DNA of 64,000 bases from Deltaproteobacteria bacterium. GTDB lineage: Bacteria > Myxococcota_A > UBA9042. The position numbers were made by a program, and so were the translations under genes. The notes under the pieces were generated by a model. That model was not told the origin of the DNA. It worked only from the letters and a program-made list of their open reading frames with translations, and searched no databases. Numbering within the stretch: the first letter of the stretch is position 1; every line of letters starts with the position of its first letter. Shown here in pieces: positions 46,999-56,710 of this stretch. Where the stretch lies: positions 55,495-119,494 of the forward strand of contig VGRO01000002.1 of NCBI GenBank assembly GCA_016875335.1, written 5' to 3'.

Positions 46999-47778
46999 TC
47001 AGGTGGCCGGTGGCCCCTGGTCGTCGGCGCTCGGCGGTCGCTGCTTGGGCATGTCGACGCTCTTGAATTGGGCCAGGTCGAAGTCGATGGTGCCCAGCAC
47101 GCCGTCGTACAGCACCAGTTTGACCGGCAACTGGTCCTTGGGCTGCAGCCACAACGTGAACTTGCGCGCGATCCGGCATTGCGTGGTCTCGCCCGAAACC
47201 GGCACGGCGTCGCGCAATTGACCCTTGACCTGGACCGCGGCGACCGGTCCAGCCGACAGCGTCACCTTGCAGATGTCCATGCCGGTGTACAGGTACGTGG
47301 ACCAGGATCGGCCGGCGCGCGGCTTTTGGTGCATCAACCACGGCGCCAGCGCCACCGGATCGAGCAGCACAGTGTCGACGGCCTTGTCGACCTCCACCGG
47401 TTGCAGGCCGGGGCGGCTGAACACCGCCTTGACGCGGCGATCTGCAAACCGCGCCAGGGTATGGGCTTTCTTGCCCGCCAGTTCACTTTTCCAGTGTGCC
47501 TCGACCGGCAACCACGACGCGTCCACCCAACTGGTGGCGTCGAGCGCACCCTGGTACAACACGCCGAGCAAGGATTCGGTCTTTCCGCTCAGTTGCACGG
47601 TCCGACCCTTGGCGCCGTCGGTGCCCTTGGGGCCGATGGTCAGCTTGCCGCTGCCCAGATGGGTGTCACGGCTGCTGACGTCAAACGTGATCTCCAGACC
47701 TCGCGGGGCGGGCGCCGCGGTCGCTGGCAGCGGAGCAATGCAGGGGACAGCGAACGCGACCAGGGTCCAACGCAACAT
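46999..47778 (-). CDS. Exported DUF3108-like protein
   Basis: Signal peptide MLRWTLVAFAVPCIAPLPATAAPA; GLEITFDVSSRDTHLGSGKLTIG...YLYTGMDICKVTL...LPVKLVLYDGVLGTIDFDL. Confidence 0.6.
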   Translation of the reverse strand: MLRWTLVAFAVPCIAPLPATAAPAPRGLEITFDVSSRDTHLGSGKLTIGPKGTDGAKGRTVQLSGKTESLLGVLYQGALDATSWVDASWLPVEAHWKSELAGKKAHTLARFADRRVKAVFSRPGLQPVEVDKAVDTVLLDPVALAPWLMHQKPRAGRSWSTYLYTGMDICKVTLSAGPVAAVQVKGQLRDAVPVSGETTQCRIARKFTLWLQPKDQLPVKLVLYDGVLGTIDFDLAQFKSVDMPKQRPPSADDQGPPAT

Positions 47779-47849
47779 GGCAACACCTTTGGGCCCGGCA
47801 TGGGCCCGGTGGCCGTGCAACGCCAGCACCGGCCGCGCGATTCGCGCGA

Positions 47850-48650
47850 CTACTTGCCCATCTTGAGCAGTTCGCTCAGGTTGGGCATCAGCAGGAACTC
47901 GACACGGCGATTCTTGGTGCGGCCCTCTGGGGTGCCGTTGTCGGCGGTCGGCTGGTAGAACGCGTAGCCGCCCGCGGACACAGTCTTGCCGGACACGCCC
48001 TGCTTGATGAGGAAGCGCACGACGGTCAATGCGCGCTCGATGGACAGCGACCAGTTCTTTTCTTCGTCGCCCTGGTCGTCGGTGTGCCCGGCGACCTGGA
48101 AGGCGCGGTCGGGCATCGCCTTGAGGATGTTGGCGAGTTCGCCGAGCACCCCGCCGGCCTCGTCCTTGAGCTTGGCCTTGCCGGTGTCGAACAAGATGTC
48201 GCCCGACAACGCGATGATGAGAAATCCTGCGCGTTCCTTGACTTCGAGCTTACCGGCGGCGGCCATTGCCTGCAGCGCCTGTTTGACCTTGTCGATGCTG
48301 GCCTGGACGCGGGCGAGGCGGTCTTTGGCGGCGTCGCGGTCCTTGGAGCATTCGAGCAGCGCCTTGCCCTTGTCGCCGCCGGCCGCCACGCACGCGTCGA
48401 GATCCTTCTTGATCGCCGCCTGTTCCGCAGCGGCTTTTTCCGCTGCCTTGTCGGCGGCGGCCTTCGCGGCGGCCTCTTGGGCGGCCTTGTCCTCGGCGCA
48501 CCTCTTGTTGGCCGCATCGAGCTCGTCGGCGGCCGACTGCTTGTTCTTGGCGATCGTGGCGTTCAGGTCCGCCATGTCCTTGTCGTAGGTGGACTGCATG
48601 ACGCACGCGTTGGTCATCAGGACCACGGCGGCGAGAATCAATGGGCGCAT
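47850..48650 (-). CDS. OmpA-family lipoprotein with coiled-coil linker
   Basis: MRPLILAAVVLMTNACVMQ lipobox; ILFDTGKAKLKDEAGGVLGELANILK...FQVAGHTDDQGDEEKNWSLSIERALTVVRFLIKQGV...NRRVEFLL. Confidence 0.9.
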   Translation of the reverse strand: MRPLILAAVVLMTNACVMQSTYDKDMADLNATIAKNKQSAADELDAANKRCAEDKAAQEAAAKAAADKAAEKAAAEQAAIKKDLDACVAAGGDKGKALLECSKDRDAAKDRLARVQASIDKVKQALQAMAAAGKLEVKERAGFLIIALSGDILFDTGKAKLKDEAGGVLGELANILKAMPDRAFQVAGHTDDQGDEEKNWSLSIERALTVVRFLIKQGVSGKTVSAGGYAFYQPTADNGTPEGRTKNRRVEFLLMPNLSELLKMGK

Positions 48651-48773
48651 GGGTACTCCGTGCGGCCTCAAACAGTTCGGCCGCAGTGCGGGCAAAGGAT
48701 AGCAACGGGCGAAAAAAGGGGAAGAAACGTGCGGGCCGTTGCCCGATCGCCGCGCGCAGCCTAGGGTTGCGCC

Positions 48774-49970
48774 ATGGCGCGTGTGGCCCTCCAAGTCGCA
48801 GCGGTGGCGTGGACCTTGGCGGCGTGCCGGGAGGCGCCTTCGTACATCGACCCATCGCGGTACGCGCAGGCCGGTCAGGCTTCGTCAGGCCGTGCCCCGC
48901 GCCTCTTTGCGGCCGCCCTGCCGGCGGGCGAACCGTTGCCGGCCGACGTCACGGCGGATGCCCTACAGTTGGGATGGTTCTGCCTGGACCTGCCCGACCG
49001 ACCGCGACCGCGCCTGTTGCCGGCCCGCGGCGACGGCCGAATCCGCGTTGTGCAGGGCGATGGCCAAGGCGGTTGGGAAGTCGCCGCCATCGACCTGGCC
49101 TCGCGATCCGCGACCCACGAAACCGCCTTTGCGACCGCCCACGATGGGCTTGCTGCGTTCGGCGTGGTGGGTCGGGTGGGTCCGGCGGCTGAACCGACGC
49201 CCGCCGTGGCCCCGCAGCCGGACGGCCTTTTCCCGTTGCCCGAAGCGGCGACGCCGGTCGCGTGGCTGGTCTGGCGCACGGCGCAGGGCGAACGGACGCT
49301 GGCCGCCGACGCCACCCACGTGACGTCGTTTGGCCTGGACGATGCGGGACACATCCTGGCCTTCGTGGACGCGCCGCCCGACGCGACCCCGACCTTATGG
49401 GCCCTGGCGCTGGCCGGAGAGGCAACGCCGCTGCAAGTGGGCGTGGCCCACCAGGTCTGGTCTTTGATCGGCGACGGGACGACGGCTCTGGTCCGCGGGC
49501 CGGGGTCTGAGGGCCTGGAAACTCAATGGATTTCGCTGCCCGATGGCACCACGCGGGCGATCGGACCGGACGCGGACGCAGTCGCCGCCGTGGACCGCGG
49601 CGTCGTGATCCAGACCCGCGATGGACGGCTGCTGCAGGTGGACATCGACACCGGCGTGCAGCACATGCTGCGCGGGGCGCCTGGCCAGGGCAACCTGCTG
49701 ACTGGAGGAGGCCAACCCGCGGTGGCCGTGCCGGAAGACGCCAGCGAGACGACGCTGTTCTGGTTTGACGGCCGCGGCCTGCGGCGGGTCACGCGCATGG
49801 GCCCGGCCCTTTGGCGGGCGGCGCTGCCGATGCAAGGCGCGGTGGTCGCGGCACTGGTCGGCTGGCCGCCACGCGAAGGCCGCAGCTTCGATCCGCTGGC
49901 AGATCCGGCGCGCGTCTGCGTGGTGGCGCGCGCGGTCGGAAGCCTGCGCGTGGGCCCAGTCGCGCCGTAA
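48774..49970 (+). CDS. Lipoprotein of unknown function, possible beta-propeller
   Basis: MARVALQVAAVAWTLAACREAP lipobox; repeated WALALAGEATPLQVG / WISLPDGTTRAIGPD blade-like segments. Confidence 0.7.
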   Translation: MARVALQVAAVAWTLAACREAPSYIDPSRYAQAGQASSGRAPRLFAAALPAGEPLPADVTADALQLGWFCLDLPDRPRPRLLPARGDGRIRVVQGDGQGGWEVAAIDLASRSATHETAFATAHDGLAAFGVVGRVGPAAEPTPAVAPQPDGLFPLPEAATPVAWLVWRTAQGERTLAADATHVTSFGLDDAGHILAFVDAPPDATPTLWALALAGEATPLQVGVAHQVWSLIGDGTTALVRGPGSEGLETQWISLPDGTTRAIGPDADAVAAVDRGVVIQTRDGRLLQVDIDTGVQHMLRGAPGQGNLLTGGGQPAVAVPEDASETTLFWFDGRGLRRVTRMGPALWRAALPMQGAVVAALVGWPPREGRSFDPLADPARVCVVARAVGSLRVGPVAP

Positions 49971-50194
49971 GTGGGTGTATTCAAGAAACGCCGGATACGA
50001 GGGTCAGGAGGCGCCCAGCGGGCGAGAAACCCCGTTCGTCCACGACGCAAGCAAAGACGGCCAGAGCGTTCAAATCGAAACGAGCTGGAGCCATCGGACA
50101 GTCCGGTCGCGTGCGCCGCGAGCCGGGTCAGCGTAGCGCGGGCTGGGTGCGGGCAAAAGCTCGACATTGGCGATGCGCCGCGTATTGTTCGTCC

Positions 50195-51985
50195 ATGTGT
50201 GCCGCGAACCGCGACAGCGTGATCGACCGCCGGACCGGCCGGCGGCTGTGGTTGGCACTGCTCGCCACCCTTGCGCTTGGCGCGTGTGGCGGTGGCGCGC
50301 CCACCGATCACGCCGGCTGGGCGGGCGCCGACGCCCTGCGCGCGGGCCGGGGTGCGGCCGACGCTGGCGCATCGGAAGATGCATCGTCTCAGCCGTGCGC
50401 GACCGCGACCGACGCAGCGGCGGAAGCGGCCGCGGAACCCCCACCGACCGATGGCGGCGCTGCGGACACGGCCGACGCGACCGGCGACGGCCCGTCGACA
50501 CCGGATGTGCCCACCTTTGACGTCATCGCCGAGTTCGCCGGGTGGGACGGGGGCGATCTGGGCACGCCTGCATTCGACGGCGCGGTATTCCAAGAGCTTC
50601 CGCCCTTTGCCGACGCGCAGGCGGAGGCCGCGCCCGAGGCTTCTGGGGATTCCGCAGCGGATTCCGTTGCCGACCCTGTCGCCGAAGGCGTGGATGTGGC
50701 GGCCGACGTTGGCGTGGACGCGATCGCGTCCGACATGGCCGAGGTCCTGTCGGAGACACTCGCCGACGTTGCGCCGGAAGCCGGCCCCGAAGTGGCGGAC
50801 GCCGATGCCAAGGCCGATGCGTCCGCGGGCGAGGTTGGCGCGGACGCCGCGGACGGTGCCATAGATTCCGCAGTCGAAGTCGGCGCGGACGCCTCGGACG
50901 GTGGCGTGGACACCGCGGCGGAGGCGGTTGCGGACGGCGCGGTCGATGGACCGGCCGAGGGGATTGCAGACAGCGCAGCCGATGCGAAGGCCGACGCCGG
51001 CCCGGAAACTTCGATCGATGCCAGTACCGACGCGGTCCTCGACAGCCAACCAGAGAGCCAAGGCGACGGCCCGACCGACGCCGCGCAGGAAACCGCCGAT
51101 GTGGCGCCGACGGAGGACGGTGGCGGCCTTCCTTGCACGGCCCAGAGCTGCGACGACGGCGAACCGTGCACGTTGGACCTGTGCGGCATGGTCGGCGGGT
51201 GCAGCCACCTCGCGCTCGACGACGGCGACCCGTGCGCCGAGGGAACCTGCCAGAAGGCGTTGTGTTCGCGCAATACGCCGACGACCTACGGCCTGTCGTG
51301 CAAGGCGATCAAGGCCGCTGATCCCAAGGCCAAGTCAGGCGTGTGGTGGCTCGACCCCGACGGACCCTTCACGCCGATTTCGCCGTTCGCCGCGTGGTGC
51401 GACATGGAGGGCGACGGCGGCGGCTGGACGCTGCTCGCCAAAGTCGCGACCGACAAGAGCGAACTGGGCTATGACGCCGTGCACTGGACGGCCATCGCCG
51501 CGCTCTACCCCGAGCGGCCGAGATTCGACGATCGCGAGGCGCGCCTGACCAGCTACTGGGCCCTGCCATTCTCGCAGTTGCGCGTGGGCCTCAAGGCGAC
51601 CAAGCAGACGACATGGCTGGTGGCCAACGTGCAGGCGAGCAGCCTTTTCCACCTCATCGTGCAGGGCAAGTACGTGCAGTTGAACGTGCCCGAAGCCAAT
51701 TGGGTCGGGTTGCTGCCTGGCGCGCAGTTGCTCGGGGGATGCCGGGTTCAGGGCTTCAACGCGCATCCCGGCGTCGGCAGCCCGTTCGACTACGCTCGCG
51801 CCCGCGTTGGCATCGTCGCCAGCGCCGGCCCCGATTGCACGGCACCGCACTCGCGGATCGGCGTCGGCCTGGGCGGTTCGACGTGCGGGCAGGCGGCGGG
51901 CCTCGCCGCGGGCGGAGCGGCCGGGTGCCTGGGCGCGAGCCCGCCAGCCAACCTGCCGGCCACCGGCTACTTGTTTGCGCGCTGA
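50195..51985 (+). CDS. Lipoprotein with long Asp/Ala-rich linker and C-terminal fibrinogen-like domain
   Basis: LALLATLALGACGGG lipobox; low-complexity ADAxADG linker; YGLSCKAIKAADPKAKSGVWWLDPDGPFTPISPFAAWCDMEGDGGGWTLLAKV. Confidence 0.85.
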   Translation: MCAANRDSVIDRRTGRRLWLALLATLALGACGGGAPTDHAGWAGADALRAGRGAADAGASEDASSQPCATATDAAAEAAAEPPPTDGGAADTADATGDGPSTPDVPTFDVIAEFAGWDGGDLGTPAFDGAVFQELPPFADAQAEAAPEASGDSAADSVADPVAEGVDVAADVGVDAIASDMAEVLSETLADVAPEAGPEVADADAKADASAGEVGADAADGAIDSAVEVGADASDGGVDTAAEAVADGAVDGPAEGIADSAADAKADAGPETSIDASTDAVLDSQPESQGDGPTDAAQETADVAPTEDGGGLPCTAQSCDDGEPCTLDLCGMVGGCSHLALDDGDPCAEGTCQKALCSRNTPTTYGLSCKAIKAADPKAKSGVWWLDPDGPFTPISPFAAWCDMEGDGGGWTLLAKVATDKSELGYDAVHWTAIAALYPERPRFDDREARLTSYWALPFSQLRVGLKATKQTTWLVANVQASSLFHLIVQGKYVQLNVPEANWVGLLPGAQLLGGCRVQGFNAHPGVGSPFDYARARVGIVASAGPDCTAPHSRIGVGLGGSTCGQAAGLAAGGAAGCLGASPPANLPATGYLFAR

Positions 51986-53070
51986 ACGCGCGCGCGGACG
52001 ATGCGCACGGCGTTTTGCGGCATCCTGCTGATAGCATCGACGACGGGCAGGTCGCGACACAGGCCTGCGACGGGCGCCTTGTCGTCGAGTTCGGGGGCCG
52101 GACGCAGCAACACCTGCCACATCGAGCTGCACGAATGCGGCCCGAGGCTGACCAGACTCAGCACGCCGGGACGGTCATGGCGCAGCCGCAGATCGAACCG
52201 ATCGCGAACGCGGAAGCCGGCGTGCCCGGTGCCATGGCCGAACGGGTCACCGGACTCGATGCGCTTTGCCGCCACCGGCTTGTAGATGAGCTGACCGTCA
52301 TAGAGCGGCACATGGTGCCAGTCAAGCGTGAAGCGGTTGCCGACGATCACGCGGCTTGCGCGCCGGCCGGTGGCCAGGCCGACCAGGTGTGCGGCGAGGT
52401 CCGGCACGAGGTCGGCCCGCAGCGTACACACGAACGTGCCTGCGGTGGTCTCGAACACCAATTCGGGCAGACCGGCACCCGCGACGCCCGCCAGGGCCTG
52501 GTCGAGCGACAGGTCACGGTTCAGTGGGTGGGCCGGGCCGGGCCAGTGCGGTTGCAGCTCACGGGCATCGGCGAGATCCCACAGCCAGCGGCCCTGGCGC
52601 AGGTAGAACCACGAGGTCAGCGGCAACCCGGGGTGGCGCACCACCACCGCGGCGCGACCGCCACTGAACTCGACCTGCATCACCTCGGGGTCGACGCGGT
52701 CCCAGACCGTCGACGGCGGCACGAGCAGCGGCCCGCCTTCGCCCATGCGCAGGGTCTTGAGCGCCGACGGCGTAGCGAACTCGGCGAGCCGACCGAGACC
52801 AGGCTGGCGGGCTTCGATGCGCAGGCGCCGCAGCAGGTCGGCCAAGGGCAGTTCGGCGGGTGGCTCGCTGCCGGCGACGGTGGCGCGGGCAAACAGGTCG
52901 GCAGCCGTCGGCGCGACGGGCAGCGGCACGGCCGGGTCGGAGACGTCCACCGTCTGCACCCGACCCGGCGCAGCGCCCGAGGGTCTGTCGCGCTGGCACG
53001 CGCACACCAGGGCGAGCGCCAGGCCGGCGAGCCAGGTCAACGATCGACAGACGCGACAGGGCAGAGGCAT
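51967..53070 (-). CDS. Lipoprotein with cyclophilin-type peptidyl-prolyl isomerase-like domain
   Basis: SLTWLAGLALALVCACQRD lipobox; LPELVFETTAGTFVCTLRADLVPDLAAHLVGLATGRR... Confidence 0.68.
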   Translation of the reverse strand: MPLPCRVCRSLTWLAGLALALVCACQRDRPSGAAPGRVQTVDVSDPAVPLPVAPTAADLFARATVAGSEPPAELPLADLLRRLRIEARQPGLGRLAEFATPSALKTLRMGEGGPLLVPPSTVWDRVDPEVMQVEFSGGRAAVVVRHPGLPLTSWFYLRQGRWLWDLADARELQPHWPGPAHPLNRDLSLDQALAGVAGAGLPELVFETTAGTFVCTLRADLVPDLAAHLVGLATGRRASRVIVGNRFTLDWHHVPLYDGQLIYKPVAAKRIESGDPFGHGTGHAGFRVRDRFDLRLRHDRPGVLSLVSLGPHSCSSMWQVLLRPAPELDDKAPVAGLCRDLPVVDAISRMPQNAVRIVRARVQRANK

Positions 53071-53155
53071 CGGAAGGCCTTGTAGCGCAGGCTGGCCACC
53101 ACGGGCAATTCGGGCTAGGCTCGCCACCGCCCGCCTCCGCTGGGCGACCGCATGC

Positions 53156-53773
53156 ATGAGCTCGTTTTCACAGGGTTCTGATCCGTCGGTGTTGGGCGTC
53201 GACCCCGGCAGCCGCAAGTTCGGGTGGGCGGTGGTGCGCCAGCGCGGCAAGACGTTGGAGCGCATGGCCGGTGGCGTGGTGCGAATGCACGGCGACCTGC
53301 ACGCGCGTCTGGGAGAAATCCTGCAAAAAGTCCAGGCATTGATGGCCGACCAGCCGGTCTGCGCCTTGGCCGTCGAAAGCGCCTTCGTGCAGAAGAACGC
53401 GCGCACCGCGCTGGTGCTCGGTCAAGCCCGCGGGCTGCCGATCGCCGTGGCGGCTGCGCGCGGCCTGCCGGTATTCGAATACCCACCGGCCACGGTCAAG
53501 CGCGCCGTCGCCGGATCGGGGCGCGCCGACAAGCACCAGATGCGGCACATGATCGCCGCCACGTTGGGCTTGGCGACGCTGCCGGCAGAAGACGAGGCCG
53601 ACGCCTTGGCCATCGCCGTCACCCACTTGCGCCACCAGGCGTTCGCGAGCCAACTCGCTCCGCAGGCGCGCCCGGTGGCGACAGTGGTCGCTGCGGAACC
53701 GACGCCAACGCCGGCCCGAGCGGCGTACCTGGCGGCAGTGGCGCAGGCCCGCGCGATGCGAAGGGCGCGGTGA
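53156..53773 (+). CDS. ruvC: Crossover junction endodeoxyribonuclease RuvC
   Basis: VLGVDPGSRKFGWAVVRQRG...LAVESAFVQKNARTALVLGQARGLPIAVAAARGLPVFEYPPATVKRAVAGSGRADKHQM...DEADALAIAVTH. Confidence 0.95.
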   Translation: MSSFSQGSDPSVLGVDPGSRKFGWAVVRQRGKTLERMAGGVVRMHGDLHARLGEILQKVQALMADQPVCALAVESAFVQKNARTALVLGQARGLPIAVAAARGLPVFEYPPATVKRAVAGSGRADKHQMRHMIAATLGLATLPAEDEADALAIAVTHLRHQAFASQLAPQARPVATVVAAEPTPTPARAAYLAAVAQARAMRRAR

Positions 53774-54384
53774 TCGCCTATCTGCGCGGCACCTGCCAGG
53801 CCATGGACGGCGACGCACTGGTGGTCGACGTCCGCGGCGTCGGCTACCTCGTCGCCGTGGCTGAACCGGAGCGCTTGGCGCACCACGTCGGCAGCGACGT
53901 GGAACTGCTGGTGCATACCGAGGTGCGCGAGGACGACATTGCGCTCTACGGGTTTGGCAGTGCCGGGGCCCGCGACCTGTTCCGGTGCCTGTTGTCGGTG
54001 CCCGGGGTGGGTCCAAAGGCGGCGCTGGCGCTGTTGAGCGCCCTGGATCCGCCGCGCTTGGCGGCGGCCATTGAGGCAGGCCAGTCGCAGGCGCTGTGCA
54101 AGGCCAAGGGCATTGGCAAGAAGACGGCCGAGACCATCGTGGTCAAGCTGCGCGACCGCCTGCCTGCGATCGCTGGAAGTGCTCCGCGACCTGCGCAGGT
54201 CGGCACTGCGGCGGCTGCCGGGCTGGCGGCGGACCTGGAGTCCGCATTGATCAACCTGGGTTACAGGCCGCAGACCGCGACGGCGGTGGCCCAGTCGACC
54301 GCCGCGGCCCAGCCCGAGGCAAGCCTGGACATCGCCCTGCGCGCCGCGCTGGCAGCGCTGCGGCGGCCCGCGGGAGGCGGTTAG
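53770..54384 (+). CDS. ruvA: Holliday junction branch migration protein RuvA
   Basis: GTG start overlapping ruvC stop; VIAYLRGTCQAMDGDALVVDVRGVGYLV...LLSVPGVGPKAALALLS...KGIGKKTAETIVVKLRD. Confidence 0.95.
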   Translation: MIAYLRGTCQAMDGDALVVDVRGVGYLVAVAEPERLAHHVGSDVELLVHTEVREDDIALYGFGSAGARDLFRCLLSVPGVGPKAALALLSALDPPRLAAAIEAGQSQALCKAKGIGKKTAETIVVKLRDRLPAIAGSAPRPAQVGTAAAAGLAADLESALINLGYRPQTATAVAQSTAAAQPEASLDIALRAALAALRRPAGGG

Positions 54385-54387
54385 CCC

Positions 54388-55434
54388 ATGGCCACCGCGC
54401 AACGTCCGACCGACGACCCCTTGAGTCCGCGGCCCAGCGAGCCGGCGGCGGACCGCGCGCTGCGGCCCAAATCATTTGCGCACTACGTCGGGCAGTCGGC
54501 GGTAGTCAAGAACCTGCAAGTCTTCATCGCCGCGGCGCGCCAGCGCAACGAACCACTCGATCACATGCTGTTTTGCGGCCCACCCGGCCTGGGCAAGACC
54601 ACTTTGGCCAACCTCATCGCCGGCGCCATGGGCGGCAACCTGGTGTTGACGAGCGGCCCGGCCGTCGAGCGCAAAGGCGATCTCGCCGGCATCCTGACCG
54701 GGCTGCAGGAAGGCGACATCCTTTTCATCGACGAGATTCACCGCCTCACGCCGGTCGTGGAGGAAAACCTCTACCCGGCCATGGAGGACTTCCGCTTCGA
54801 CATCGTGATTGGCGATGGGCCGCACGCGCGAACGATTCCACTGCAATTGCCGAGGTTTACGTTATTGGGCGCGACGACGCGTACTGGGCTGATGACCGGC
54901 CCGCTGCGCGACCGCTTTGGCTACGTCGCGCGCCTGCAGTTCTACACGCCCGAGGAACTGGCGACCGTGGTGTTGCGTTCGGCCGAGCGACTGCGCGCGC
55001 CCATCGCCGACGACGCCGCCCTGGAAATCGCCCGCCGGGCCCGCGGCACGCCGCGCATCGCCAATCGCTTGCTCAAGAGTGTCCGCGATTTCGCCATCGT
55101 CGAGGGCGCCCCCGCGATCACCGTGGACCTGGCCGCGCGCACCTTGGGCGAGCTTGAAGTGGACGCCGCTGGCCTGGACCCGATGGACCGCGCCTACCTG
55201 GGGCGGCTCATCCAGCAGTTTGGTGGGGGACCCGTCGGTATCGAAGCGATCGCTGCGGCGTTGAGCGAAGCCCGCGACACCCTCGAAGACGTGACTGAAC
55301 CCTACCTGCTGCAACAGGGCTACGTCGCACGCACGCCGCGGGGCCGGATCGCCCAGCCCAAGGCGTGGCACCACTTGGGGCTGGCAATGCCCGAGCGGTG
55401 GCCGGGTGAGGAATTGCAAGGGCGGCTGCTGTGA
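54388..55434 (+). CDS. ruvB: Holliday junction DNA helicase RuvB
   Basis: [55 protein letters not shown]...[23 protein letters not shown]...[21 protein letters not shown]. Confidence 0.97.
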   Translation: MATAQRPTDDPLSPRPSEPAADRALRPKSFAHYVGQSAVVKNLQVFIAAARQRNEPLDHMLFCGPPGLGKTTLANLIAGAMGGNLVLTSGPAVERKGDLAGILTGLQEGDILFIDEIHRLTPVVEENLYPAMEDFRFDIVIGDGPHARTIPLQLPRFTLLGATTRTGLMTGPLRDRFGYVARLQFYTPEELATVVLRSAERLRAPIADDAALEIARRARGTPRIANRLLKSVRDFAIVEGAPAITVDLAARTLGELEVDAAGLDPMDRAYLGRLIQQFGGGPVGIEAIAAALSEARDTLEDVTEPYLLQQGYVARTPRGRIAQPKAWHHLGLAMPERWPGEELQGRLL

Positions 55435-55654
55435 ACGTGCGCCCCGCGTGCGCCGGTACGGTTTCCGTGCGCGGCCACTGGTGCGGCCCGCTTGGCGGCA
55501 CCTGGGGACTCGTCCGCCCTGGCGCTCAGTCCGCCCATGGAAACCCTTGCCAACATCCGCTAATTTGCGGCCCGGCGCTGCCCGGTCGCCGCCCCCCGCG
55601 CACCGGTACCCGCCATGCCCGCCCGTGCCAGTCCCTTTGCGCACGCCGACCGAT

Positions 55655-56710
55655 GTGAACGCCAAGCCAGCCCCACAAGCCGCCCATCCGCCGCACGCGA
55701 CCGCATTGGACCGCCGTGTCACGGTCGAACTCGACGACGACGAAGGGCTGCGCACGTTGTGTGGCGAGGCGGACGGAAACCTGCGCGCCCTCGCAAGCCG
55801 GCTGGGCATCCAGGTGCTGGCGCGCGGCCGGCAACTGCACCTGCACGGCAAGCCAGGTCAGGTGCACATGGCCGCCGACGTGGTTTCTGCGCTTTTCGCC
55901 CGCGCCAAGACGGGCCAGGACGTCGATATCGACATGGTTCACCGCGAAGTCTCCGCCGTCGTCGGTGTGCGCGGGCGTGCGCCGCTGGCCGCCAGCGGGC
56001 CGGGTGCCCGCGCCCTTCCCCGCGCCGTCGCTGCGGCCGAGCCCGCGCCGTGGATCGACGGTGTGCGCCAGGTCAGTGCGCGCACACCGGGGCAGCATGT
56101 GTACCTGCAAGCCATCGCCGACCATGACCTGACCTTTGGCATCGGGCCCGCGGGCACCGGCAAGACCCACCTCGCGGTCGCCTGCGCGCTTGGCGCCTTG
56201 CAACGCCGCGAAGTCAAACGCATCATCTTGACCAGGCCAGCCGTGGAGGCCGGAGAACAACTGGGCTTTCTGCCAGGCGATTTGCGCGAGAAGGTCAGCC
56301 CCTACCTGCGCCCACTGCACGACGCCATGGACCAGATGATCGACGCGGACAAGGTCGAACGGCTGATCGAGCGCGGCCAGGTCGAGGCGGCGCCGCTGGC
56401 CTTCATGCGCGGGCGCACCCTCGACAACGCGTTCGTCATCCTGGACGAAGCGCAGAACTGCACGACCGAGCAGATGCTGATGGTGCTGACCCGGCTCGGC
56501 GAGCACACGCGCATGGTGGTCACCGGTGACCCCGACCAGAGCGACCTCAAGCGCAGCCAGCCGCACGGCCTGGACCACGCGCTGCGGGTGCTTGACGGCA
56601 TCGAGGGCATCGCCGTCGTGCGTTTCGGCCCGCAGGACGTGGTGCGACATCCACTGGTCAGCCGCATCGCCCAAGCTTGGCGCGCTAGCTCGCAAGGAAC
56701 GGTCTGCTGA
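55655..56710 (+). CDS. PhoH-like ATPase
   Basis: FGIGPAGTGKTHLAVACALGALQRREVKRIILTRPAVEAGEQLGFLPGDLREKVSPYLRPLHDAM...NAFVILDEAQNCTTEQMLMVLTRLGE; GTG start inferred. Confidence 0.93.
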   Translation: MNAKPAPQAAHPPHATALDRRVTVELDDDEGLRTLCGEADGNLRALASRLGIQVLARGRQLHLHGKPGQVHMAADVVSALFARAKTGQDVDIDMVHREVSAVVGVRGRAPLAASGPGARALPRAVAAAEPAPWIDGVRQVSARTPGQHVYLQAIADHDLTFGIGPAGTGKTHLAVACALGALQRREVKRIILTRPAVEAGEQLGFLPGDLREKVSPYLRPLHDAMDQMIDADKVERLIERGQVEAAPLAFMRGRTLDNAFVILDEAQNCTTEQMLMVLTRLGEHTRMVVTGDPDQSDLKRSQPHGLDHALRVLDGIEGIAVVRFGPQDVVRHPLVSRIAQAWRASSQGTVC

